Source of the DNA: an uncultured Oscillospiraceae bacterium
GTDB taxonomy: Bacteria; Bacillota; Clostridia; Oscillospirales; Oscillospiraceae
Reading direction: 5' to 3'
Assembly: GCA_934675115.1 (NCBI GenBank)
Contig: CAKUPH010000079.1
Location: 1 to 9,801 of the forward strand
DNA length: 9,801 nt
Shown: positions 1 to 5,392 of the stretch, one piece after another
How the letters are laid out: each line of letters opens with the position of its first letter
Position numbering within the stretch: position 1 is the stretch's first letter
The notes under the pieces: model-generated
The model's database searches: none
Told to the model about the DNA's origin: nothing
Seen by the model: the letters and a program-made list of their open reading frames with translations, nothing else
Program-made: the position numbers and the translations under genes

Positions 1-20
1 GCCCGATGTCGAATCCGTAT

Positions 21-141
21 TTTCGCCCCTGAACCTGTTTTTGGTTACTTTTTGCAGGAGCAAAAAGTAACTCGCCCCGGGGGCGAAACCCCGTTGCTTC
101 TTTCGAAAGAAGAAGAGAGATGCAAAGGGCTTCGCCCTTTG
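21..141. repeat. Cluster of palindromes in non-coding DNA
   Basis: No credible gene lies left of base 143. The stretch holds four separate inverted repeats: (a) a perfect 12-bp stem, GTTACTTTTTGC at 44-55 with its complement at 60-71, loop AGGA; (b) TCGCCC/GGGCGA at 72-87; (c) a perfect 16-bp palindrome, CTTCTTTCGAAAGAAG, at 97-112; (d) CAAAGGGC/GCCCTTTG at 123-141 with a TTC loop. In addition TTTCGCCCC at 21-29 is the exact complement of GGGGCGAAA at 80-88, so it could enclose hairpin (a) and compete with (b). None of the stems has a convincing T-tract after it on the plus strand. This looks like a composite intergenic palindromic repeat or a structured RNA; which of the two cannot be decided from one copy. 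Confidence 0.7.
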
Positions 142-142
142 A

Positions 143-180
143 AAAAGAGTTCCTCTGCCATATGGCAGAGGGACTCTTTT
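143..180 (-). terminator. Rho-independent terminator of the carboxypeptidase gene, possibly bidirectional
   Basis: A long near-perfect inverted repeat begins two bases beyond the stop codon of the minus-strand carboxypeptidase. AAAAGAGT (143-150) pairs with ACTCTTTT (173-180). T151 and G172 form a wobble pair. The core at 152-171 is a perfect 20-bp palindrome centred on ATAT. Read on the minus strand, the hairpin ends in CTCTTTTTC, which serves as a T-tract. Read on the plus strand it ends in CTCTTTTATTT, so it could also stop transcription arriving from the left. Confidence 0.85.
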
Positions 181-182
181 AT

Positions 183-1553
183 TTACATTCTTCGCCTTCC
201 GCTGTACCGGCGGCTGCCGCTGCGGCTGTAGCGCCGGCGGCGCTTGTTCCGGGGCCGGATGACGGCCAGCCAGATGATGAGCGTCAGGATGAGCACCACG
301 GCCAGCACGATGAGGGCCTTGACCCACCACAGGGACAGGTAGTCCTTTGCGGTCTTGACGTAGTACAGAAAGTCGGAGCGGGCCACGCCATAGGCGGCGG
401 TCATATCCAGCGTGCCGTAGGCGGTGCCGTTGTAGACGAGGGTGACAGTGCCCAGCTTCTGGCCCGCCTCCACGGGGGCCTCCACGCTGTCCACGCAATC
501 GATCTGGAATTCCAGCTTGGAGGAGTCGTAGTCCTTGGGCATGGTGGCCTCGATGGATCCGTGGGGCTGGACGGTGACGTGGTCGCTGTCGTCCGACAGG
601 GTGACGGGCACCTCCCGGATGGCCCGGGTGTCACTCTCGTCCAGCAGGGTCACCCGATGGAAGTTGTCAAAGGCCCACTCCAGCAGGCGCTTGGACTCCC
701 GGAAGGAGTAGCGGGTGGTGGTGCCGTCGGGATTTTTCACCGTCTCCGCCCCCAGCACCACGCAGTAGTAGGTGCGGCCGTCGCCGTCCACGGCAGCGGA
801 GGCGAGACAGTAGCCCGCCGGAGTGGTGAAGCCGGTCTTGATGCCGATGGCTTTGGAATAGGTGTAGCCTGCGATTTTCCAGCTGTCCAGCAGGGCGTTG
901 GTGGTGTAGAGCGTCCGCTCCTTCGCCAGATTGGTGGCGGGGATGACGTGCTTGGCAGTGGAGACGATGGTGCGGAAGGTCTCGTACTCCATGGCCGCCC
1001 GGCACATGAGGTAGATGTCATAGGCGGTGGTGTAGTGGTTCTCGTCGTGGAGGCCGTTGGGGTTGGCGAAGTGGGTGTCGTCCATGCCCAGTTCCCTGGC
1101 CTTGGCGTTCATCATGTCCACAAAGCCGCTGACCGAGCCGCCCACCGTCTCCGCCAGAATGTTGCACGCCTCGTTGGCGGAAGACACAAGGTCGCAGTAC
1201 AGCAGCTCCTCCACCGTCAGGATCTCTCCGGCCTGAATGGCGGGGTCGGCGGTGGAGCTGCCCTCCGGCAGAGCCACGGCGGCGGGGGAGGCGGTGATCT
1301 GCTGATCCAGCGACAGCCGGCCCCCGGCGATGGCCTCCATGACCAGCAGAGAGGTCATGACCTTGGTGATGGACGCGGGGTACATCCGCTCGTGGGCGTT
1401 GTGGTCGTAGAGCACGTCGCCGTAGTCGCCGTCCACCACCACGGCGGCGCCGCAGTTGGCCTCCGGGTCGTCCAGAGCGGCGGCGGGGAGGACGCACAGG
1501 GACAGCAGAACGAGAAAAGCCGTCAGGCCGGAAAGAATTCGATATTTTTTCAT
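183..1553 (-). CDS. D-alanyl-D-alanine carboxypeptidase (penicillin-binding protein 5/DacF type, peptidase S11)
   Basis: The 456-residue protein belongs to the low-molecular-weight penicillin-binding proteins, which remove the terminal D-Ala from peptidoglycan pentapeptides outside the membrane and so limit cross-linking. All three active-site motifs are present: SITK (S61 nucleophile, K64), SAN (S125-N127) and KTG (K239-G241). A signal peptide covers about residues 1-26 and ends in PAAA. The catalytic domain runs to about residue 295 and a beta-rich PBP5 C-terminal-type domain to about 390. Instead of the usual amphipathic anchor helix, the protein ends in a hydrophobic segment (about 409-432) and a 24-residue Arg/Lys/Ser tail, so it is probably held by a true transmembrane helix with a basic cytoplasmic end. 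GGGAG lies 6 bases before the ATG. It is transcribed alone, divergently from the ComEA-like gene. Family assignment is firm; whether it is the vegetative or the sporulation paralogue is not resolved. Confidence 0.95.
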   Translation of the reverse strand: MKKYRILSGLTAFLVLLSLCVLPAAALDDPEANCGAAVVVDGDYGDVLYDHNAHERMYPASITKVMTSLLVMEAIAGGRLSLDQQITASPAAVALPEGSSTADPAIQAGEILTVEELLYCDLVSSANEACNILAETVGGSVSGFVDMMNAKARELGMDDTHFANPNGLHDENHYTTAYDIYLMCRAAMEYETFRTIVSTAKHVIPATNLAKERTLYTTNALLDSWKIAGYTYSKAIGIKTGFTTPAGYCLASAAVDGDGRTYYCVVLGAETVKNPDGTTTRYSFRESKRLLEWAFDNFHRVTLLDESDTRAIREVPVTLSDDSDHVTVQPHGSIEATMPKDYDSSKLEFQIDCVDSVEAPVEAGQKLGTVTLVYNGTAYGTLDMTAAYGVARSDFLYYVKTAKDYLSLWWVKALIVLAVVLILTLIIWLAVIRPRNKRRRRYSRSGSRRYSGRRRM

Positions 1554-1573
1554 AGGAAACTCCCGATTCTTAT

Positions 1574-1591
1574 GTTATAATGAAATATAAC
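1574..1591. promoter_or_regulatory. Dyad GTTATA-N6-TATAAC in the carboxypeptidase leader
   Basis: GTTATA at 1574-1579 and its exact complement TATAAC at 1586-1591 flank a 6-base spacer, about 20-38 bases upstream of the carboxypeptidase ATG. It could be an operator for a dimeric regulator or an AU-rich hairpin in the leader RNA. TATAAC on the minus strand could alternatively act as a -10 box, but no matching -35 is visible. The function is inferred; the symmetry is seen directly. Confidence 0.45.
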
Positions 1592-1592
1592 G

Positions 1593-1622
1593 GCTCCGCG
1601 CCGCCGGTCCGGGCGGGGGAGC
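1593..1622 (-). other. GC-rich stem-loop in the carboxypeptidase leader
   Basis: GCTCC (1593-1597) pairs with GGAGC (1618-1622), and inside it CCGCC (1601-1605) pairs with GGCGG (1612-1616), with a 6-base loop and a small asymmetric bulge. If transcription starts near 1644, this forms the 5' half of a roughly 90-base structured leader on the minus strand. No known riboswitch class is recognised. Confidence 0.35.
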
Positions 1623-1628
1623 GGCATA

Positions 1629-1658
1629 TTGAGCAAGGTAGACATAACGCATTATAGC
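1629..1658 (+). promoter_or_regulatory. Sigma-A-like promoter for the comEA-like/two-component operon
   Basis: TTGAGC at 1629-1634 is followed after 18 bases by TATAGC at 1653-1658 (or after 17 bases by TTATAG). The predicted start is near 1665, giving a leader of about 70 bases that contains the palindrome TTTTCGAAAA (1694-1703). No other promoter is evident before the ComEA-like gene. Confidence 0.5.
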
Positions 1659-1679
1659 AAACTCCGCGCGGCGGCGCAA
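1651..1679 (-). promoter_or_regulatory. Sigma-A-like promoter for the carboxypeptidase gene
   Basis: On the minus strand, TTGCGC (complement of 1674-1679) is separated by 17 bases from a perfect TATAAT (complement of 1651-1656). Transcription would begin near 1644 and give a leader of about 90 bases. The -10 box occupies the same bases as the -10 box of the oppositely directed promoter. Confidence 0.5.
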
Positions 1680-1732
1680 CCGCGGGGCGAAAGTTTTCGA
1701 AAATCGTAAAAAATGACAGGGGGGCGGGGAAA

Positions 1733-2137
1733 ATGAAGCTGTCCAGAGCGGAGTGGGCCATGATCTGGATCGCCACGGTGATGCTGGCGCTCATGGCGGG
1801 CTGGCAGCTGGGTTCGGGCAGCGTCCGGCGGCTGGAGCGCCTGTCTGCCCCGGCGGCGGTGGCGTCCTCCCTGCCAGAGGAGCCGTCCCCCTCGGAAAGC
1901 GAGGAGCCGGCGGGGCCGGTGGACCTCAACACGGCGGACGCGGAAGAGCTGATGACCCTCCCCGGCATCGGGGAGACCCGGGCGAAGGCCATCGTGGCCT
2001 ACCGGGAGGAGCACGGGCCGTTCACATATGTGGAGGACCTCATTCAGGTGCCGGGCATCGGCGAAGGGATCTTGGAGGGCCTGATGGATCAGGTCACGGT
2101 AGGAGGAATGGAACATGCCGAAAATTCTGGTGGTTGA
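1733..2137 (+). CDS. ComEA-like membrane-anchored helix-hairpin-helix DNA-binding protein
   Basis: The 134-residue protein has an N-terminal transmembrane segment (about residues 8-24), a Ser/Pro/Glu-rich linker (about 38-62) and a C-terminal tandem helix-hairpin-helix domain starting at VDLNTA. The two hairpins are LPGIG (76-80) and VPGIG (106-110), with the hallmark sequence GPFTYVEDLIQVPGIG between and over them. This is the ComEA C-terminal repeat family, which binds double-stranded DNA at the outer membrane face during transformation. Bacillus ComEA is longer and carries an SLBB domain between anchor and HhH; that domain is absent here, and no comEB or comEC is nearby, so a competence role is only inferred. 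The ATG follows a G-rich tract, GGGGCGGGGA. The last 23 bases overlap the response-regulator gene, whose ribosome binding site lies inside this frame, suggesting coupled expression. Confidence 0.88.
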   Translation: MKLSRAEWAMIWIATVMLALMAGWQLGSGSVRRLERLSAPAAVASSLPEEPSPSESEEPAGPVDLNTADAEELMTLPGIGETRAKAIVAYREEHGPFTYVEDLIQVPGIGEGILEGLMDQVTVGGMEHAENSGG

Positions 2138-2804
2138 CGACGAAAAGGTGCTGGTCAAGGGCATCAAGTTCAACCTTGAAAACGAAGGGTATCAGGTGGA
2201 AGTGGGGTACGACGGCGAGGAGGCGGTGGAAAAGGCCCGCACTGGCCGGTTCGACCTTGTGATCCTCGACCTGATGATGCCGAAGATCGACGGTTTGCAG
2301 GCGTGCATGAAGATCCGGGAGTTTTCCAACGTGCCGGTGATCATGCTCACCGCCAAGGGGGAGGACGCGGACAAGATCATCGGCTTCGAGTGCGGGGCGG
2401 ACGACTATATCACCAAGCCCTTCAACATTCTGGAGGTCAAGGCCCGGGTGCGGGCCCTGCTGCGCCGGGCGGGGCAGACCGCCCAGCAGGAGCGCAGCGC
2501 CAACCGGCTGGAGCGGGGGCCCATCGCCATCGACGTGGCGGAGCGGGCGGCCTGGAAGGACGGACGGCCGGTGGAGCTGACGGCCAAGGAGTTCGACCTC
2601 ATGGAGCTGTTCCTGCGGAACCCGGGCCGGGTGTACAGCCGGGAGAACCTGCTGAATCTGGTGTGGGGCTACGAGTATATCGGGGAATTCCGGACGGTGG
2701 ACGTCCATGTCCGCCGCCTGCGGGAAAAGCTGGAGCCCGACCCGGCCAACCCGGAGTATATCCTCACCAAATGGGGCGTGGGGTACTATTTCAGCAACAG
2801 CTGA
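2115..2804 (+). CDS. OmpR/PhoB-family response regulator
   Basis: The 229-residue protein is a complete winged-helix response regulator. The receiver domain (about 1-118) shows the acidic pair D8/D9, phospho-acceptor D52 in LVILDLMMP, T79 and K101 in the GADDYITKPF motif. The Trans_Reg_C DNA-binding domain (about 130-227) carries ELTAKEFDLMELFLRNPGRVYSRE, here in two parts, and the recognition-helix region TVDVHVRRLREKLE, ending in GVGYYF. The sequence resembles the PhoB/WalR branch, but its target genes cannot be told from the window. AGGAGG at 2101-2106 lies 8 bases before the ATG, within the end of the upstream gene. The cognate kinase follows. Regulation of the neighbouring carboxypeptidase by this protein is possible but unproven. 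Confidence 0.95.
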   Translation: MPKILVVDDEKVLVKGIKFNLENEGYQVEVGYDGEEAVEKARTGRFDLVILDLMMPKIDGLQACMKIREFSNVPVIMLTAKGEDADKIIGFECGADDYITKPFNILEVKARVRALLRRAGQTAQQERSANRLERGPIAIDVAERAAWKDGRPVELTAKEFDLMELFLRNPGRVYSRENLLNLVWGYEYIGEFRTVDVHVRRLREKLEPDPANPEYILTKWGVGYYFSNS

Positions 2805-2847
2805 ACGGAAACCTGAACGAGACGGCGCGGAAGGGCGGTGAACGGCC

Positions 2848-3009
2848 ATCAAGACGAAAAAACGCAGAAAAAACGCCGCGGAAACGGAAGAAAACTCCGC
2901 CGGAATTGGCGGAAAAAATGCGAAAAACAGCGAAAAAAGCGGCGAAAACTCCGCCGGAAAGGACGACGCCGGGCGGGTCCCCCTGCGGTACAGCATCCAG
3001 ACGAAGTAT
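2848..3009 (+). other. Probable N-terminal extension of the histidine kinase, non-canonical ATC start
   Basis: The kinase frame stays open upstream of the first GTG (3010) back to a TGA at 2839-2841, with no ATG, GTG or TTG between. AAGGGCGGTGAAC at 2831-2843 closely matches the Shine-Dalgarno consensus AAGGAGGTGATC, and its GGCGG core ends 9 bases before ATC at 2848. Translation from there would add 54 residues: a Lys/Asn/Ser/Glu-rich cytoplasmic tail with ENSAG twice, then the basic flank LRYSIQTKY directly before the first membrane helix. ACG at 2842 and CTG at 2983 are other unusual starts. The extension also shortens the gap to the regulator gene from 205 to 43 bases. Confidence 0.5.
2890..2959. 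repeat. 16-bp direct repeat and hairpin before the kinase
   Basis: GAAAACTCCGCCGGAA occurs at 2890-2905 and again at 2944-2959, 54 bases (18 codons) apart and in the same frame as the kinase. The first copy overlaps a perfect inverted repeat, TCCGCC/GGCGGA at 2896-2913 with loop GGAATT. The segment is much richer in A than its surroundings. It may be a small duplication within an unconstrained N-terminal tail. Confidence 0.6.
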
Positions 3010-4395
3010 GTGCTGACCTATCTGCTGCTTATCGCGCTGGTACTCATCCTGCTGAACACCTACCCGCTGTTCATGGCTCAGAAGATGGTGTTCCAGTCCA
3101 AGGAGAGCTCCCTGCGGCGGCAGGCGCTGGCCATCGGCACGGCGCTGAGCGTGTCCGAGACCCTCACCGCCGAGGGCGTGGAGCAGGCGGTGCTGCTGCT
3201 GGAGGAGCTGTCCGCCACCCGCATTCTGGTGACGGACGCCTCCGGGCTGATCCTGTACGACACGTCGGAGATCGACAACCGCCTGTACGACTACGCCCTG
3301 CTGGGCGAGATCGCGGCGGCGCTGGACGGCCGGGACGTGTTCCGGTCGGAGTACCGGGAGGGGGCCTTCCGCAGCCGGGCGGCGGTTCCGGTGGTGTACC
3401 GGGGCGTGACGCTGGGCGCGGTGTACCTCTATGAATACGACACGGAGCAGGCGGCGCTGCTGCTGTCCATCCAGTCCAACCTGCGGTACATCTCCCTCAT
3501 CATCGGCGGCGTGTCGCTGCTGATGTCGCTGGTGCTGAGCAAGGCGCTGACCCGGAACGTGGGCCAGCTGCTGCGGGCCATCCGCACCGTGCGGCAGGGC
3601 GAGTACAGCCACCGCATCCAGATGCGCAGCCGGGACGAGCTGGGCCAGCTGGCCGGGGAGTTCAACCAGCTCACCGGGCGGCTCCAGACCACGGAGGAGG
3701 CCCGGCGGCGGTTCGTGTCCGACGCGTCCCACGAGCTCAAGACGCCGCTGGCGTCCATCCGCCTGCTCACCGACTCCATTCTCCAGACGGAAAACGTGGA
3801 CATGGATACGGTGAAGGAATTTGTGGCCGACATCGGCGAGGAGGCCGAGCGGCTCACCCGCATCAGCGAAAAGCTCCTCACCCTCACCCGGCTGGACGCC
3901 AAGCCCGACCCGGTGCGGGAGGTGGTGGAGTTGGGCGCGGTGGTGGACAAGGTGGCCCACATGCTCCGGCCGCTGGCGGAGGCGGTGAGCGTCACCCTCG
4001 CCAGTCGGGTGGAGCCGGCCTGCGCCTTCCTGTGCACGGAGGACGACCTCTATCAGATCATTTTCAACCTTGTGGAAAACGCCATCAAATACAACCTGCC
4101 CGGCGGCACGGTGGAGGTCAGCGGCTTCCGCCGGAAGGGCCGGGTGGTGCTGGAGGTGGCGGACACCGGCGTGGGCATCCCGGAGGAGGACCTGCCCAAG
4201 GTGTTCGACCGGTTCTACCGGGTGGACAAGGCCCGCTCCCGGGCCGCTGGGGGCACGGGCCTCGGCCTGTCCATCGTCAGCGACACCGTCAAGGTCCACG
4301 GCGGTGTCATCGCCGTCCGGCGGCGGGAGGACGGGCCGGGTACGGTGTTCACCGTGGAGTTCCCGGCCTACACGGAAAGGGGGCGGCAGGAGTGA
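3010..4395 (+). CDS. Sensor histidine kinase of the two-component system
   Basis: Membrane kinase that phosphorylates the preceding response regulator. Numbering from the first canonical start (GTG), 461 residues: membrane helix about 2-22, an extracytoplasmic sensor domain about 25-155, a second helix about 159-177, a HAMP linker about 178-232, the dimerisation/phospho-acceptor domain with H241 in SHELKTPL, and an ATPase domain with the N box NLVENAIKYN (353-362), G1 DTGVGIP (385-391), F box FDRFYRVD and G2 GTGLGLS (415-421). The order resembles the PhoR/WalK type but there is no room for an obvious PAS domain between HAMP and H241. The GTG start is doubtful: it has no good ribosome binding site and lies inside the first membrane helix, so translation probably starts near 2848. 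The stop codon overlaps the start of the lipoprotein gene. Confidence 0.94.
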   Translation: MLTYLLLIALVLILLNTYPLFMAQKMVFQSKESSLRRQALAIGTALSVSETLTAEGVEQAVLLLEELSATRILVTDASGLILYDTSEIDNRLYDYALLGEIAAALDGRDVFRSEYREGAFRSRAAVPVVYRGVTLGAVYLYEYDTEQAALLLSIQSNLRYISLIIGGVSLLMSLVLSKALTRNVGQLLRAIRTVRQGEYSHRIQMRSRDELGQLAGEFNQLTGRLQTTEEARRRFVSDASHELKTPLASIRLLTDSILQTENVDMDTVKEFVADIGEEAERLTRISEKLLTLTRLDAKPDPVREVVELGAVVDKVAHMLRPLAEAVSVTLASRVEPACAFLCTEDDLYQIIFNLVENAIKYNLPGGTVEVSGFRRKGRVVLEVADTGVGIPEEDLPKVFDRFYRVDKARSRAAGGTGLGLSIVSDTVKVHGGVIAVRRREDGPGTVFTVEFPAYTERGRQE

Positions 4396-5303
4396 AACGA
4401 ACACTGATGCTGTCCGTGCTGGCGCTGCTGCTGGCCCTGTCCGGCTGCGCCGCCGCCCCGGGGCAGGAGGAGGGGCCGGTGCTGTGGTTCACAGGCGACC
4501 TGTCCGACTGGGAAAATTCCTCCTACAGCGCCATGGATACCGTGTCCTACGGCGGCGATCTGTCGGTGGAGGCCATGATGAACGCCCTGCTGGCCGGACC
4601 GGACCGGGACAGCGGCCTGACCTCCCCCTTCCCGGCGGGCACCCGCCTGCTTGGCTGGAAGCTGGACGCCGACGGACTTCTGTGGGTGGACCTGTCCGAC
4701 GATTACGGCAGCCTTGCGGGCATCCGGCTGACGCTGGCCGACTACTGCATCACCATGACACTCAGCCAGCTCACCGGGGTGGAGCGGGTGTCCGTCACCG
4801 TCAGCGGGCGGCAGCTGAGCTACCGCTACCGGCAGGAACTGGAGCCGGGGCAGGTAGTGCTGTCCGGCGCGGAGGAGCGGCCGGTGGAGAAATCCGCCGT
4901 GCTGTACTTCCCCCGGGCCGCGGGCCGTGGCCTCGGCTTTGAGACCCGGGTGTTTCAGGTGACGGAGGACGACGTGTTTGCCGACGTGGTCACCCGGGCG
5001 CTGTTGGATGGCCCCCGGGAGGAGGAGCTGACCTCCGTCATCCCGGAGGGGACCCAGCTCATCTCCGCCAAGGTGGAGGACGGCGTGTGCGTCCTCGATT
5101 TCTCCAAAGAGCTGCTGGATGGTATGCCGGAGGGCGAAGAGGGCCAGACCCTGCTCATCTATTCCATCGTGAACACGCTGGGCAATCTGGAATCGGTGGG
5201 CGCGGTGCGGTTTCAGGTGGAGGGGGAGGATCTCACCGCCTACGGGGCGGTGGAGCTGCCCGGGCCGCTGGAGCCGGATTTCGGTTTGGTCGGAAATGAT
5301 TGA
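4392..5303 (+). CDS. Lipoprotein with two GerMN domains (GerM-like), associated with the two-component system
   Basis: The 303-residue protein starts with a lipoprotein signal, MKRTLMLSVLALLLALSGC, with C19 as the lipid-modified residue, so it should be tethered to the outer face of the membrane. Two GerMN-like repeats follow, about residues 55-146 and 190-283. Each shows a helix ending in LLAGP or LLDGP, then a P-G-T turn (FPAGTRLL, IPEGTQLI), a D-G-W/C-V-D-core strand and a long helix with a TLxxL-type pattern. Bacillus GerM, with the same double-domain layout, acts in sporulation and germination; actinobacterial LpqB also contains a GerMN domain and follows the MtrAB two-component genes. 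The GTG start overlaps the kinase stop as GTGA; an in-frame ATG at 4407 would remove the basic n-region. A role in signal modulation or envelope assembly is inferred from context. Confidence 0.85.
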   Translation: MKRTLMLSVLALLLALSGCAAAPGQEEGPVLWFTGDLSDWENSSYSAMDTVSYGGDLSVEAMMNALLAGPDRDSGLTSPFPAGTRLLGWKLDADGLLWVDLSDDYGSLAGIRLTLADYCITMTLSQLTGVERVSVTVSGRQLSYRYRQELEPGQVVLSGAEERPVEKSAVLYFPRAAGRGLGFETRVFQVTEDDVFADVVTRALLDGPREEELTSVIPEGTQLISAKVEDGVCVLDFSKELLDGMPEGEEGQTLLIYSIVNTLGNLESVGAVRFQVEGEDLTAYGAVELPGPLEPDFGLVGND

Positions 5304-5328
5304 CAGCTCCGGCCTGACCATATAAAAT
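5300..5328 (+). promoter_or_regulatory. Strong sigma-A-like promoter for metY
   Basis: A perfect -35 box TTGACA (5300-5305) overlaps the stop codon of the lipoprotein gene and is followed after exactly 17 bases by TAAAAT (5323-5328). Transcription should start near 5335. No terminator is visible between the lipoprotein gene and metY, so operon read-through probably also contributes. Confidence 0.75.
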
Positions 5329-5357
5329 AGCACAACGACGTGTTTTTTGATTTTGCG

Positions 5358-5374
5358 GGGCGGAGCGTCCGCCC
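5358..5374 (+). promoter_or_regulatory. Stem-loop directly before the metY ribosome binding site
   Basis: GGGCGGA (5358-5364) and TCCGCCC (5368-5374) form a perfect 7-bp stem with loop GCG. It ends one base before the AAAGGAAG ribosome binding site (5376-5383). T-runs lie before rather than after it, so it is not a plus-strand terminator. It may insulate the leader or affect ribosome access. No SAM riboswitch or T-box would fit in the roughly 58-base leader. Confidence 0.55.
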
Positions 5375-5392
5375 GAAAGGAAGCGTATACTT

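Noticed and set aside
120..1580. A 486-codon plus-strand frame opposite the carboxypeptidase
   Set aside because: It starts inside the palindrome cluster, has no ribosome site, and encodes a Gly/Val/His-rich sequence with no domain, while the minus strand holds a complete enzyme.
1694..1703. TTTTCGAAAA palindrome as an operator in the operon leader
   Set aside because: A 10-bp simple palindrome is weak evidence alone, and no second copy or known consensus is visible.
2838..3434. GTG at 2838 as the kinase start, with a frameshift in the A-runs
   Set aside because: This GTG is in another frame and would need a +1 shift. Its ribosome-site spacing is also far too short; an ATC start in the correct frame explains the data more simply.
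2791..4404. A 537-codon minus-strand frame opposite the histidine kinase
   Set aside because: The plus-strand kinase carries every expected motif. The antisense product is low-complexity and recognisable as nothing.
5358..5374. Terminator of the lipoprotein operon
   Set aside because: The T-runs precede the hairpin and the bases after it are GAAAGGAAG, the metY ribosome site, so there is no termination tail on the plus strand.
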